A stretch of 64,000 bases of DNA from Actinoplanes oblitus (GCF_030252345.1 NZ_CP126980.1:5037501-5101500); one strand, 5' to 3'. Shown: positions 1-8,755, numbered from the stretch's first letter. Notes: a model not told the origin generated them from the sequence alone. A program made the numbers and translations.

Positions 1-1
1 G

Positions 2-178
2 GCGCTGACCGCCGCGACCGGCTCGGCCCGCCCGGCGGTCTCTCAGCACCTCGGCAAGCTGCGGCTGGCCGGCCTGGTCCGGGTCCGCCGGGAGGGGCGC
101 CGCCAGGTGTACGCGGTGTCCGGCCCGCACGTCGCCCGCCTGGTCGCCGAGGTCCTGCGCGCGGCGGCGCGGCACTGA
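2..178 (+). CDS. ArsR-family transcriptional regulator, C-terminal part
   Basis: The gene enters from the left edge, so only about 58 C-terminal residues are seen. They contain the recognition-helix segment PAVSQHLGKLRLAGLV followed by the wing RVRREGRRQVYAVSGPH, the classic winged-helix layout of ArsR/SmtB repressors. The protein ends RAAARH. The stop lies one base before the ATG of the TauE-type exporter, so the two are almost certainly co-transcribed and the repressor probably controls that exporter. The ligand-binding residues would be in the missing N-terminus, so the signal cannot be inferred. Confidence 0.85.
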   Translation, partial: ALTAATGSARPAVSQHLGKLRLAGLVRVRREGRRQVYAVSGPHVARLVAEVLRAAARH

Positions 179-179
179 G

Positions 180-902
180 ATGACAATCGCCGCCATGCTC
201 GCCGTGGCCCTGATCCTCGGCGTCGCCGCGTGCGCGCAGGTGGTCACCGGATTCGGGTACTCGCTGCTCTCCGTGCCGCTGCTCGGCCTGGTCGTCGGGC
301 CGGTGGACGCCGTGGTCGGCTCCACGATCCTGGTGCTCTTCGTCAACCTGGTGATGGCGGTCCGGGATCGATCGCACGTCAGGTGGGCCGTCGCGCGGAC
401 CGTGCTCGTCGCCGGCCTGCCCGGCCTGCCGATCGGCCTCTGGCTGCTGCACGTGCTCACGGCCCGGACTCTCAGCGTCCTGATCGCCGTGGTGGTGCTG
501 GCCGGCACCGTCGCGATCGGGGCCGGGCTGCGGATCCGACCGCGATCCCTGACGCTCGCCGCGGCCGGCCTGCTCTCCGGCGTGCTGACCACCTCGGCCG
601 GGGTGAACGGCCCGCCGATGGCGGCGGTCTTCTCCGCGATGGGCCTGCCGCCGCGCCCGTTCCGCGCGACGCTCGCCGCGGTCTTCGCGGTGGCCGGGCT
701 CGGCGCGGTGGCCGGGTTCGCGGTGACCGGGCAGATCACGTCCACCGCCTGGCTGGTCACCATGGTCGGCGGTCCGGCTGTCGTGGCCGGCTGGCTGGCC
801 GGCGACCGGATCTTCACCAGGCTGACCAACTTCCGCACGGTGGTGCTGTGTGCGCTGGTGCTGGCCTCGCTGACCACGCTGGGCCGGGCCGTCGCGGGTT
901 GA
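180..902 (+). CDS. Sulfite exporter TauE/SafE family membrane protein
   Basis: A 240-residue integral membrane protein, typical in length for TauE/SafE (UPF0721) permeases. Hydrophobic segments alternate with short loops over the whole length. The second half has the family-like conserved stretch GVNGPPMAAVFSAMGLPPRPF near residues 140-160, matching the inverted repeat architecture of the family. Members export sulfite, sulfoacetate or other organosulfonate anions, but the substrate here is not deducible. The ATG follows the ArsR-type gene by one base, suggesting a repressor-exporter operon. Confidence 0.85.
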   Translation: MTIAAMLAVALILGVAACAQVVTGFGYSLLSVPLLGLVVGPVDAVVGSTILVLFVNLVMAVRDRSHVRWAVARTVLVAGLPGLPIGLWLLHVLTARTLSVLIAVVVLAGTVAIGAGLRIRPRSLTLAAAGLLSGVLTTSAGVNGPPMAAVFSAMGLPPRPFRATLAAVFAVAGLGAVAGFAVTGQITSTAWLVTMVGGPAVVAGWLAGDRIFTRLTNFRTVVLCALVLASLTTLGRAVAG

Positions 903-915
903 CAGGATTCGATTG

Positions 916-934
916 CTTATCGATTATCGATAAG
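916..934 (+). promoter_or_regulatory. Perfect 19-bp palindrome abutting a start codon (probable operator)
   Basis: CTTATCGAT-T-ATCGATAAG is a perfect inverted repeat with a one-base centre. It ends directly at the ATG of the DUF2975 gene at 935 and occupies the place where a ribosome binding site would lie; no purine-rich Shine-Dalgarno is seen. It is AT-rich against a very GC-rich background. The small Xre-type regulator encoded at the end of the same operon is the obvious candidate ligand (inference). Confidence 0.7.
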
Positions 935-1525
935 ATGAACGTGATGAAGTCACTGCGCCGGCCCGACTGGCTCGACGAACTGCACGGGTTGCTGCTGGTC
1001 GCGCTGGTGCTGACCGGCATCGGCACGGCCCTCGGGGTGGTGTCGATCCTGGCCGGTCAGCCGGTCGAGGCCCAGGTCGCGGTGACCGGGGGGAGTGCCG
1101 CCGGCCCGCCGGCCGGGGTGACCTTCGGGTCCTGGATCGCGGTGGACATCGTGCACCCGTCGGCGGCGCAGAAGGGCTGGGCGCTCGTCGCGATGCTGCC
1201 ACGGCAACTGCTGATCGTGGCGGCGCTGGCGCTGCTGTGGCGCGTGGTGGGGCGAGCCCGCCGGAGTGACCCGTTCGGCCCGGGCATCGCTCCCGCGTTC
1301 CACCGGCTCGGGCTGGTCCTGGTGCTGGGCGGGCCGGTCGTGTGGATCGTGGACTTCGTCGCCCGGACCCGGCTCAGCGACAGCGCCGGTGTCGGCGGGA
1401 CGTACGCGGTCCTCGACTTCGTGGTGCCGCTGGCCTGGGGCTTCTGCGGGTTCGGGGCGTTCGCGATCGGGGAGATCCTGCGGCGCGGCCGGGCCATGCG
1501 GGTCGACCTCGACGGGGTGGTGTGA
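935..1525 (+). CDS. DUF2975 domain-containing membrane protein
   Basis: A 196-residue protein with four predicted membrane segments, near residues 14-34, 88-106, 125-142 and 158-183. This is the size and topology of DUF2975 proteins, which are of unknown function and nearly always sit next to a small Cro/CI-type regulator, as here. The start at 935 (MNVMKSLRR) was chosen because it directly follows the palindrome; an in-frame ATG three codons later is possible. The stop overlaps the start of the downstream regulator (ATGA). Confidence 0.75.
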   Translation: MNVMKSLRRPDWLDELHGLLLVALVLTGIGTALGVVSILAGQPVEAQVAVTGGSAAGPPAGVTFGSWIAVDIVHPSAAQKGWALVAMLPRQLLIVAALALLWRVVGRARRSDPFGPGIAPAFHRLGLVLVLGGPVVWIVDFVARTRLSDSAGVGGTYAVLDFVVPLAWGFCGFGAFAIGEILRRGRAMRVDLDGVV

Positions 1526-1755
1526 TGCCACCGGAGGAGGAGCACCGGGTCGAGGTCCACCTCGACAAGCTGCTGGCGGAGCGCGGCCTGACGCTCACCG
1601 AACTGGCCGAGCGGGTCGGGCTGACGCTGGCCAACCTGTCGATTCTGAAGAACGGGCGGGCGCGGGCGATCCGGTTCAGCACGCTGACCGCGCTGTGCGA
1701 CGTCCTGCGGTGCCAGCCGGGTGACCTGTTCACGGTTCGGGAGCCGGTCGCCTGA
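1525..1755 (+). CDS. Small Xre/YozG-type HTH regulator
   Basis: A 76-residue protein that is essentially one Cro/CI helix-turn-helix. It reads DKLLAERGLTLTELAERVGL then LANLSILKNGRARAIRFSTL, then LCDVLRCQPGDLF, the ending typical of YozG-like regulators. It overlaps the DUF2975 stop by 1 base (ATGA) and is therefore translationally coupled to it. The pairing is widely conserved and suggests that the regulator controls its own operon, plausibly through the palindrome at 916-934. Confidence 0.88.
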   Translation: MPPEEEHRVEVHLDKLLAERGLTLTELAERVGLTLANLSILKNGRARAIRFSTLTALCDVLRCQPGDLFTVREPVA

Positions 1756-1855
1756 GGGTCGTCGCGGAAGCGCTCGATGAACCAACAAGACCGAGGCGCG
1801 CGAATCCCGGTCACTGATCGCTGACGACCGCTGACCGGGATTCGGAACTGATCGT

Positions 1856-2167
1856 CTAGCGGGCGTCCCACCGGACGTTCGTCGCGTAGCCGCTGCCGCA
1901 GCCGGCGATGCTGGCCTGGGTGGACTGGTTTTCTTGCCGGTAGATCCAGTCGCCGCCGATGGTGGAGACGCGACCCACGTTGGCGCAGTCGACCAGAACG
2001 CGGAACGAACCCGTGCCGGCCCAGCAGACCGCGTAGCCGGCGTTGTTGGATGTCCATGCCTGACAGTTGGAGACATACGCCTGCGCCGGTGTCGCGGCGA
2101 ACAGCACGCCGCCCATGCCGAGCAGGGCGGCCGATGCGACGCCGGCCAGCTTTGTTGCGATCTTCAT
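1856..2167 (-). CDS. Small secreted protein of unknown function
   Basis: 103 residues. An N-terminal signal peptide is clear: MKIATKLAGVASAALLG followed by a hydrophobic run and the cleavage motif TPAQA-YV near residue 30. The mature part is about 70 residues with four cysteines, aromatic residues and polar repeats (NCQAWTSNNAGYAVCWAG), suggesting a small disulfide-stabilised extracellular domain. A ribosome binding site (GGGGAAGGTG on the coding strand) lies just before the ATG. It stands alone and no family is recognised with confidence. Confidence 0.72.
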   Translation of the reverse strand: MKIATKLAGVASAALLGMGGVLFAATPAQAYVSNCQAWTSNNAGYAVCWAGTGSFRVLVDCANVGRVSTIGGDWIYRQENQSTQASIAGCGSGYATNVRWDAR

Positions 2168-2642
2168 TGGCGAACACCTTCCCCGTGATCCCCGTTACCC
2201 CGCAGAACCGCGAAGCAGGGCGAGCGTATTGTCCGAGCCGCGAGTCCGTCCATCCATGTTCGACAATCTGACAAACCAGCCTGTTGATTCTCCGCGGGCG
2301 ATAATTGGCGTAAGAAGACCCATACCCCGACTCGAGAAGATCAGTAGAAGGGTGGTTCTCCGGGCTCGTGGTCGCCTGATCAATGCATGGCGGGGTCGAG
2401 GCGGCCTTCGAAGGCGGTTTAGGTGCTTTCAGGGTGCCTTCCATGACCGACGACCGCGATCGCTCAGAGCGCAGTCGATCTGCACCTCCGCTTCCTTGAT
2501 CGGGTAATGCCTGGTTCCCCGCCTACCTGCGGGATCTCGCCGTCAACGCGCTGGCTCGAACCACCGCTGGCAGAAACGCTTTTCGCGCGCTGACCGGCAC
2601 GTCCAGCAAGACAGGTGGCGCCGCGCCCGCGCCGGTCACCTG
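2168..2642. other. Intergenic region without a recognisable gene
   Basis: About 475 bases between the secreted protein and the TPR-like gene. Possible frames here have poor third-position GC and no family resemblance. The 2240-2420 part is less GC-rich than the surroundings and could hold the promoter of the secreted protein. No clear hairpin terminator was found. Confidence 0.5.
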
Positions 2643-3626
2643 CTAGCGCACCCACTTCGAGACGGCCTGGAAGCCCTCGGCCTGCTGCATCCAGAAGTAG
2701 CCGTACGCCACGGTGCTGCCCAGATAGGAACCGACCGGGGCGAGCACCGCCCGGGTGCCCGCCCGGTCGTGGCCGGACAGGTAGTTGGCCAGCGCCAGCC
2801 AGTGGCGCAGGGTGACCCCGCGGGCGATCAGCCGGGGCTCGCCGGCCGCCCGCCACTTGGCCGCGCACCAGGCGATCTCCTGGATCACGTCGGGACGGTG
2901 GAAGTACTCCATCTTGGCGCCCAGCGACTCGGCGCGGGAGTCGAAGCCGAACTCGCGCAACGCGTACTCGAAGTGGGCGAGCAGCGGCAGCATCACCACC
3001 GACGAGCCGGCCGGTGCGGCGGCGGCCGGGGTGCGGGCGGCCGCGAACATCTCCTCGTGCGAGCCGTACCACTTCTGGCAGAGGAAGGTGACAGCGGTCA
3101 GGTGGGCCTCGAAGTGGTACGGGTCGCGGGCCAGCGCCTCACCCAGGGCGACCCGGAAGTCGTCGTGGTGCTGGTGCCCGTTGGCGAGCATCGCGTCCAT
3201 CCGGGTCACCCACGGGTACGGGTCCTCCGGGTTCAGCTCGACCGCCCGCCGGCCGGCCTGCGCGGCCAGCGCGGAGATCCGGTGGAACTCGGCGAACTGC
3301 TCCGCGGTGGTGTGCCGCGCCGACGCCCCGCCACGCGCCTGCCCGGCCAGCTCGGTCAGGCCCTCGGCACGCAGGATGGCGACGGTCGGGTCGCCGGGCA
3401 TCGCCGCCTCCCAGGCGTCCACCCAGTACGGCGCGTGCCCGGCCGCGATGCCGAGCACCGCGAGCCGCCGGCTGCGCAGCTCCCAGTCGCGGCCGGTGGC
3501 GTGCAGCAGGTGCAGGGCCGCGGTCCAGTCTCCGGCCACCGCCCGGTCCCGCGCGGCGCGCAACTGCAGGTCAGCCTGCGCGTAGTCGGTGTCCGGAGTG
3601 AACGGCTTGCGGAAACGTTCGAACAT
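2643..3626 (-). CDS. Helical-repeat (TPR-like) protein of unknown function
   Basis: 327 residues starting MFERFRKPFTPDTDY. The sequence is rich in paired amphipathic helices (for example AARDRAVAGDWTAALHLLHA and EAHLTAVTFLCQKWYGSHEE) and in the phrase AVELNPEDPYPWV, typical of TPR-like repeats. It may belong to a DUF4034-type group, but this is not certain. There is no signal peptide or membrane segment, so it is probably cytoplasmic. It is transcribed divergently from the double-GNAT gene, with 34 bases to that gene's leader start. The ATG at 3626 was chosen because upstream in-frame sequence reads as antisense of the GNAT gene. Confidence 0.7.
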   Translation of the reverse strand: MFERFRKPFTPDTDYAQADLQLRAARDRAVAGDWTAALHLLHATGRDWELRSRRLAVLGIAAGHAPYWVDAWEAAMPGDPTVAILRAEGLTELAGQARGGASARHTTAEQFAEFHRISALAAQAGRRAVELNPEDPYPWVTRMDAMLANGHQHHDDFRVALGEALARDPYHFEAHLTAVTFLCQKWYGSHEEMFAAARTPAAAAPAGSSVVMLPLLAHFEYALREFGFDSRAESLGAKMEYFHRPDVIQEIAWCAAKWRAAGEPRLIARGVTLRHWLALANYLSGHDRAGTRAVLAPVGSYLGSTVAYGYFWMQQAEGFQAVSKWVR

Positions 3627-3660
3627 CCGCCGATCATAGGAACGAAAGGAGTTGACGAAC

Positions 3661-3681
3661 GTGATGGGGTGGACCTCATGA
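3661..3681 (+). CDS. Putative six-codon leader peptide (MMGWTS) overlapping the GNAT start
   Basis: AAAGGAG at 3645-3651 is a near-ideal Shine-Dalgarno, placed 9 bases before GTG at 3661 but 26 bases before the likely GNAT start at 3678. From 3661 a six-codon frame runs to a TGA at 3679-3681 that overlaps the GNAT ATG. Translation of the acetyltransferase may therefore depend on coupling to this leader. Alternatively the GNAT protein starts at the in-frame GTG at 3669. Confidence 0.35.
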   Translation: MMGWTS

Positions 3682-4514
3682 TCGAACTTAGTGCGGGGCT
3701 GCCCCCGGCCACCCTCGACGCGATCGCCGGCCTGGAGCGCCGGGTCGTCGCCGCCGACGGTGGCCGGCTCAAGCTCGAATGGGAGGCTCTGCGCGGGCGC
3801 GGCGGGCAGCGGGCCGAGGACGTCCTGTGGTGGGAGGGCGACCGGCTTCTCGGCTTCCTGGGCGTCTACTCGCACAGCGCGCCCACCCTGGAGCTGACCG
3901 GCATGGTCGACCCGGCGGCCCGGCGGCGGGGGATCGGCACCGCGCTGCTCGACGCCGGCCTGCAGCTGTGCGCGCGGCGGGAACACTCGGCGGTCCAGCT
4001 GGTCGTGCCGCGCTCGTCGGCCGGCGGCCGGGTGCTCGCCCAGCGGCGTGGCGGCAAGCTGGAGGGCAGCGAGCACGCGCTGCGGTTGCCGGGCGAGCCG
4101 GTGGAGGTGCCGGCCGACCCGCGCGTCACGATCCGGGCCGCCGTCCCGGCCGACCAGCAGGCGGTGCGGGAGGTGTCGCTGCGGGCGTTCGGCTGGGCGC
4201 CGGCGGCCACGGCGGCGTTCGACCCGCACACCCTGGTGGTGGAACGCGACGGTGCGCTGATCGGCACGATCCGGCTGATCCCGGAGCCGGGCGGTGCCGG
4301 GATCTACGGCTTCGCCATCGACCCCGAGTATCAGGGCCGGGGGATCGGGCGGGACGTGCTGCACCGGGTGTGCCGGACGGCGGCGACACCCGTCCACCTG
4401 GAGGTGGCCACCGGCAACGACCGCGCGCTGCACCTCTACACCTCGCTCGGCTTCGAGCTGGTGACCACCGAGGACTACTACGGACTGCCTGGCCGGCTCC
4501 CGATGTCGTCCTGA
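3678..4514 (+). CDS. Tandem GNAT-family N-acetyltransferase
   Basis: 278 residues made of two GNAT folds, a layout shared with mycothiol synthase-like and other actinobacterial double-GNAT enzymes. The first half carries the acetyl-CoA pyrophosphate-binding motif ARRRGIGTALLDAG near residue 82. The second carries YQGRGIGRDVLHRV near residue 218, followed by EVATGNDRALHLYTSLGFELV, the usual C-terminal GNAT signature. The protein should acetylate a small amine with acetyl-CoA in the cytoplasm; the substrate is unknown. It is not close enough by eye to be called MshD. Confidence 0.85.
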   Translation: MIELSAGLPPATLDAIAGLERRVVAADGGRLKLEWEALRGRGGQRAEDVLWWEGDRLLGFLGVYSHSAPTLELTGMVDPAARRRGIGTALLDAGLQLCARREHSAVQLVVPRSSAGGRVLAQRRGGKLEGSEHALRLPGEPVEVPADPRVTIRAAVPADQQAVREVSLRAFGWAPAATAAFDPHTLVVERDGALIGTIRLIPEPGGAGIYGFAIDPEYQGRGIGRDVLHRVCRTAATPVHLEVATGNDRALHLYTSLGFELVTTEDYYGLPGRLPMSS

Positions 4515-4706
4515 CCGCGGCCGTCGGGAAAGCGGCACCGCCGATCCACCCCGGGATCGGCCGCCACGGCGGTTCTTGCTCTGGTGCGCACCGGGCGTCG
4601 CCGCATCGCGCACGTCACCGGCCTGGAGTCGCTCGGCGAGCCCCGGGACGGGGGCGCCGACCGGGACGGGGTCGAGGGGAGCGGGCCGGCGGCCTATCGT
4701 GGCCGG

Positions 4707-4958
4707 ATGTGGATGGTGGAGCTGGGGTTCGAGCCGGCGCCGGAGCGGCTGGCGGCGCGGCCGGCGCATCGGGAGCTGCTGAGCGAGCTGCACGCGGCGG
4801 GGACCGTGCGGATGGCGGGGCCGTTCGCCGACGACTCCGGGGCGGTGATCGTGCTGGACACCGCCGATCCGCGGGAGGTGCTCGCGAACGATCCGTACTT
4901 CACCACGCCGGGTGTGACGGTGGTGAGCGTCCGGGAGTGGCGGCCGTTCCTGACCTGA
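4707..4958 (+). CDS. YciI family protein
   Basis: 83 residues with the ferredoxin-like YCII fold. It shows an N-terminal ELGFEPAPERLAARPAHRELL, the central HAAGTVRMAGPFADDSGAVIVLD, and a C-terminal VLANDPYFTTPGVTVVSVREWRPF. The family includes small putative enzymes with a conserved His/Asp pair; the His of the family is at AHREL. The start at 4707 follows the pattern MWMVEL and gives the usual family length. No operon partner is evident. Confidence 0.82.
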   Translation: MWMVELGFEPAPERLAARPAHRELLSELHAAGTVRMAGPFADDSGAVIVLDTADPREVLANDPYFTTPGVTVVSVREWRPFLT

Positions 4959-5020
4959 CGGGGCGGGGACCGTGCTCCGGGCGTACCGAAATCGGGGGTT
5001 GATCTCCAGGGGGTGGTGGT

Positions 5021-5362
5021 GTGGTGACTCGGGCGGAAGCGGTGGCGCTGGCGGAGCGGATGTACGCGGCGGCGAGTGCCGGGGATGTGGACGCGGTCGA
5101 CGAGATCTTCACCGAGGACTTCCACAGTCATCCGATGGGTACCCGCGGGCGGGAGCACATCCGGTCGGCCTGGCAGCTGATCCTCGGCAGGTTTCCGGGC
5201 ATGCGGATCACGGCGGAGGACGTCCTGGTGGACGGGGACCGGGTCGCGGTGCGTGGCGCGTTCCGGGCGGGTGACCAGGAGGGGACGCTGATGGAGATCT
5301 TCCGGGTGGCGGACGGGCGGATCGCGGAGTTGTGGGGGGTCAGCACCCTGCGGCTGCGCTGA
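5021..5362 (+). CDS. SnoaL-like / NTF2-fold protein
   Basis: 113 residues beginning at GTG. It has the cone-shaped alpha+beta-barrel signature of SnoaL-like polyketide cyclases and related proteins: AERMYAAASAGDVDAVDEIFTED, then HPMGTRGREHIRSAW, and the closing strands LMEIFRVADGRIAELWGV. Such proteins act as isomerases, cyclases or ligand-binding modules; no reaction can be assigned. A 32-base motif at 4979-5010 just upstream recurs at 55122-55152. Confidence 0.8.
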   Translation: MVTRAEAVALAERMYAAASAGDVDAVDEIFTEDFHSHPMGTRGREHIRSAWQLILGRFPGMRITAEDVLVDGDRVAVRGAFRAGDQEGTLMEIFRVADGRIAELWGVSTLRLR

Positions 5363-5381
5363 CCCCCCGGGCGGCGCGCGG

Positions 5382-6347
5382 CTAGTCGCGGGTGTAGCGG
5401 AGGCCGGCCGCGAACCGGACGACCTCGTCGTGGGTCAGCGGGATCGCCTCCGGGTCCCAGGTCACGTCGATCGCCGTGTCGCCGCCCCACTGGACGGAGA
5501 GGCTGGCGGCGTCCGGGTAGTAGGCCACCTCGCGCCCGTTGATGTCCCAGGTCTCCTGCGCGTCCGCGTGGTCCCAGTTGTCGACGTCGAGGGTCAGGCA
5601 CAGGCCGGACGGCTGCCGCTCGGTGGCCGCGACCTGCGGGGTGGCGAAGCACAGGGCGTCGCTGGACTGGTGCTGCCGGACCAGGCCGGGCGGCAGGAAC
5701 GGCACCGTGAACACGGGGTCCAGCCGGTTCGGCTCCCGCCCGCCGGCCAGGCCGCGAGCCCACTTCAGCACGTCGCCCTCGGACATCGGGCCCAGGCTCA
5801 GCACCGAGACCCAGCGCCCGTCGGTCAGCCGCCAGCGGACACCGACGAAGTGGTCGCCCGGCCCGGCCGAGTCGTAGGTGTCGGCGAGGCGCACCTCAGC
5901 CGGCCGGCCGTGGATCTCGGTCTGCTGGACGTCGGTCGCCTCGACCTCCCAGTCCGCCCGCAGCGGGCCGATCTCGGTGCTGAGCGTGCCGCCCTGCTCG
6001 TAGTCCAGGCGCACGTTCGGACCCATCTGGGTGATGTACGGCAAGTCGCTCTTGAGCCGGTCCGGCGTCCACGTCGGCCGGAGCGGGAAGACCACCGGCT
6101 CGAGGACCGGCACCGGGACCGTCGAAGCCGCCGGCGGGGTGGGTGCCGCCTGGTCGTGGTCGTGCAGCAGGGCCGGCACCGCGGCACCGGCGGCGACCAC
6201 CGCGGCGGCCGCGGCGGCCACCAGGATCCGGCGGCGGCGCCGGTCGCGCCGCACCCCGGCGGTGACGCTCGCCCACAGGTCCGGCGCCGGTGCGGGCGCG
6301 GCGGCCCGGTCGAGCAGTGTGGTGCGCAGGTCGTCTTCCAGGGTCAT
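5382..6347 (-). CDS. Membrane-anchored partner of the ECF sigma factor
   Basis: 321 residues. A short cytoplasmic N-terminus (MTLEDDLRTTLLDRAAA, then a basic RRDRRRR patch) is followed by one membrane segment at about residues 41-61, a proline-rich linker and a 240-residue extracellular part. The ATG overlaps the sigma-factor stop (ATGA), so the two are co-transcribed and translationally coupled. In actinobacterial SigE-family operons this position is taken by a regulator or anti-sigma-like protein. No zinc-binding anti-sigma motif (HxxxCxxC) is visible, so the anti-sigma role is inferred from context only. Confidence 0.7.
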   Translation of the reverse strand: MTLEDDLRTTLLDRAAAPAPAPDLWASVTAGVRRDRRRRRILVAAAAAAVVAAGAAVPALLHDHDQAAPTPPAASTVPVPVLEPVVFPLRPTWTPDRLKSDLPYITQMGPNVRLDYEQGGTLSTEIGPLRADWEVEATDVQQTEIHGRPAEVRLADTYDSAGPGDHFVGVRWRLTDGRWVSVLSLGPMSEGDVLKWARGLAGGREPNRLDPVFTVPFLPPGLVRQHQSSDALCFATPQVAATERQPSGLCLTLDVDNWDHADAQETWDINGREVAYYPDAASLSVQWGGDTAIDVTWDPEAIPLTHDEVVRFAAGLRYTRD

Positions 6348-6883
6348 CGGGTCGCCTCCGAGATGGTCACGGGCAGGGCCGGGCTCAGGTCACCGCGCAG
6401 CCGGGCCAGGCCGCGGGTGGCGTGTACCCGCACGGTGCTGGGCGCACAGCGCAGGATCTCGGCGATCTGCCGGTCGTCGAGATCCTCGTAGTAGCGCAGC
6501 ACCAGCACGGCACGCTGGGAGCGGGTCAGGCCGGCCAGCCGGTGCCACAACTCGTCGCGGTCGGCCTGCTGGCTCGCGAAGTCGCCGGCGGCCGGGCGCT
6601 CGGTGCTGATCGTGGCCGGGCGCTCGGTGTTGGACAGCCGGCGCAGCCAGGAGACGTGCGACCGGACGAGCGCCGTGCGCAGGTACCGGTCCGGTTGGTC
6701 GGTTTCGATGCAAGACCATCTTCGGTACGCCTTGACCAGCACTTCCTGGACGAGATCCTCGCCCAGGTGCCGGTCGCCGCAGAGCAGGTAGGCGAAGCGT
6801 CGTAGCGCGTCGCCCCGTGCCCTGACGTAGTCCTCGAATCCGCTGTGCACTCGTGTCCCCCCGGGTTGCGTACGTGCCGTCAC
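6344..6883 (-). CDS. SigE-family ECF RNA polymerase sigma factor
   Basis: 179 residues. Region 2 is FEDYVRARGDALRRFAYLLCGDRHLGEDLVQEVLVK with the core-binding DLVQE motif. Region 4 is LTRSQRAVLVLRYYEDLDDRQIAEIL followed by the recognition helix CAPSTVRVHATRGLARLR. This matches the actinobacterial SigE (TIGR02983-type) ECF class. The start is given as the ATG at 6883; a GTG at 6850 (VHSGFEDY) is an equally good start and matches many relatives. It is followed with a 4-base overlap by the membrane partner. Confidence 0.9.
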   Translation of the reverse strand: MTARTQPGGTRVHSGFEDYVRARGDALRRFAYLLCGDRHLGEDLVQEVLVKAYRRWSCIETDQPDRYLRTALVRSHVSWLRRLSNTERPATISTERPAAGDFASQQADRDELWHRLAGLTRSQRAVLVLRYYEDLDDRQIAEILRCAPSTVRVHATRGLARLRGDLSPALPVTISEATR

Positions 6884-7042
6884 CCCGGTAGACGCGGTGA
6901 GTGCGCCGCGGCGCTTACGGCTCGGCGGAATTCTGGTCGCTCCGGGTTCCCGGCGCTGTCGGGATCCGGCCTTTCGCCATCGGGCGCGTGTCGACCACCG
7001 GCCCGGAACTGCTCGACGGCGCGGCCGCCGCCGGGGCCGGCC

Positions 7043-8755
7043 TCAGCCGCGCAGGACCCGGGCCAGGGCGGTGAACGCGGCCTTGGGCGCCAGGTTCCGG
7101 TCGAAGATCAAATCGTCACCGAACCGCGGCGGATAGGTGCCGGACTCGGTGGTGGAGCCGTACCGGTCGGTGACCCCCCAGGTGGTGTACGAGGTGCAGT
7201 TCGGGGCGGCCAGGCAGGCGGTCAACGCGGTGGCGTACTGCTCGGCCTGCCCGGCCGCCGAATCGCCGTACACATCGATCTCGGAGATTCGGGCCGACAG
7301 CCCGAGCCGGGCCAGGTCCGCGAAGTGATCCTGCAGGACGGCCGCGGTGACCCGGTCGCCGACCTCGTGGATGTGCGCCTCGAACCCCACCCCGTCGATC
7401 GGCACGCCCCGCCGCTTGAGCCGGCCGACCAGGCCGAGCAGCGCGTCCCAGCGCTCACCGTCGGCTTCCAGGCCGAAATCGTTGAGGTACAGCTTGGCGC
7501 CGGGGTCGGCGGCCCGGGCCGCGGCGAACGCCCTGTCGATGTACGTCTCACCCATCGCCTGCTGCCACAGGTGCCGGCGCAGCCCCGTTCCCCCGTCCTC
7601 GTAGTCCTCGCTGTCGGTGGACAGCGGTTCGTTGACGACGTCCCATTCGGCGACCCGGCCACGGTAGTGACCGACCACGGTGCTGATGTGATCGAGCATG
7701 ATCCGCTCGCGCCGGCCGGCCGGGGCGTCCCGCATCCAGCGCGGGTTGGCCTCGCCGAAGACCAGGGTGTGGGCGTGCACCGCGATGCCGTTGGCCGCCG
7801 CGAAGTCGGCCAGCAGGTCGCCCCCGGTGAAGTCGTAGCGGTCCGGCTGCGGGTGGACGAACTGCGGCTTCACCGCGTTCTCCGTGGTCAGCATGGAGAA
7901 CTGGGCGGCGGTCAGGCGGCGGTATCCGTCGTCGGCCAGCAGCGGCTCGGCGGCCACGGCGGCGCCGATGGGCAGCGCCCGGCGGGTCGCGGCGAGCACC
8001 CGCAGCGACCCGGGCGCGGGCGCTGGCTGGTCGAGCGCCGGGGCGTCGACGACGGTGGCGCTGCCACCGTCCAGCCCGGCGGCCCGCAACGAGGTCAACG
8101 TCCAACCGGCCGGCCCGCCGTCCTCGGCGTCGGCGCCGAAGAACACCCGCCCGGAGCTGAACACCCCGGGGTCGGTGACGGACAGGCGGGCGTCACCGAG
8201 CCGGACCGTGAGCCGCCCACCGGCCCGGGTGACAATCACCGTGGCCGCGGCCGGTGCGGCCACCCTGGCCCGGCGGCGGACCGCCGGATCGTTGCCCCGC
8301 CCGTCCCAGACCGCCAGGCGCAGCTCCCCGTCGGTGACGGTGACGGCCAGCCCGGGCGGATTGTGCCGCCACTCGTCGTAAACCACCGGCACGTCGCCGT
8401 ACAGGGTGAGCACGGCCGACTGGCCGGCCGGCCGATCCACCCCGGCGGCGATCTCCACCGGGCCGCGCACCGCGAGCCGCGGCCCGCGCAGATTGACCGG
8501 CGGGTTCGGCTGGCCGCCAGAGCCGTCCTGTCGCACGATCCGCCCGCCCAGGCCGACGATCCGCACCCCGCCGGGGCCGACGGTGGCCCCGGCGAAATGC
8601 GTCCAGTCGTGACCGGTGAGAACGTCGGCGGCGGTACCGTCATCGGGCGATGCGTCGTCGCCGGCGCTGACCGCCGCCCATCCGCCGGCCGCCACCACCA
8701 CGACCGCGACCGCCAGCCAGGCCCGGGGATGCATCCGCATGCGTTTTTCCACCAT
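7043..8755 (-). CDS. Secreted GH10 endo-1,4-beta-xylanase with N-terminal beta-sandwich
   Basis: 570 residues. The N-terminus ([13 protein letters not shown] then a run of Val/Ala) is a signal peptide or anchor. Residues about 50-210 look like a LamG/family-16-type beta-sandwich ([13 protein letters not shown] and similar strands). The C-terminal 350 residues are glycoside hydrolase family 10. The general acid/base Glu is in WDVVNEP near residue 375, the nucleophile Glu in ISEIDVYG near residue 491, and [11 protein letters not shown] is the conserved Trp-containing C-terminal loop. It would hydrolyse xylan outside the cell. The gene stands alone. Confidence 0.9.
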   Translation of the reverse strand: MVEKRMRMHPRAWLAVAVVVVAAGGWAAVSAGDDASPDDGTAADVLTGHDWTHFAGATVGPGGVRIVGLGGRIVRQDGSGGQPNPPVNLRGPRLAVRGPVEIAAGVDRPAGQSAVLTLYGDVPVVYDEWRHNPPGLAVTVTDGELRLAVWDGRGNDPAVRRRARVAAPAAATVIVTRAGGRLTVRLGDARLSVTDPGVFSSGRVFFGADAEDGGPAGWTLTSLRAAGLDGGSATVVDAPALDQPAPAPGSLRVLAATRRALPIGAAVAAEPLLADDGYRRLTAAQFSMLTTENAVKPQFVHPQPDRYDFTGGDLLADFAAANGIAVHAHTLVFGEANPRWMRDAPAGRRERIMLDHISTVVGHYRGRVAEWDVVNEPLSTDSEDYEDGGTGLRRHLWQQAMGETYIDRAFAAARAADPGAKLYLNDFGLEADGERWDALLGLVGRLKRRGVPIDGVGFEAHIHEVGDRVTAAVLQDHFADLARLGLSARISEIDVYGDSAAGQAEQYATALTACLAAPNCTSYTTWGVTDRYGSTTESGTYPPRFGDDLIFDRNLAPKAAFTALARVLRG

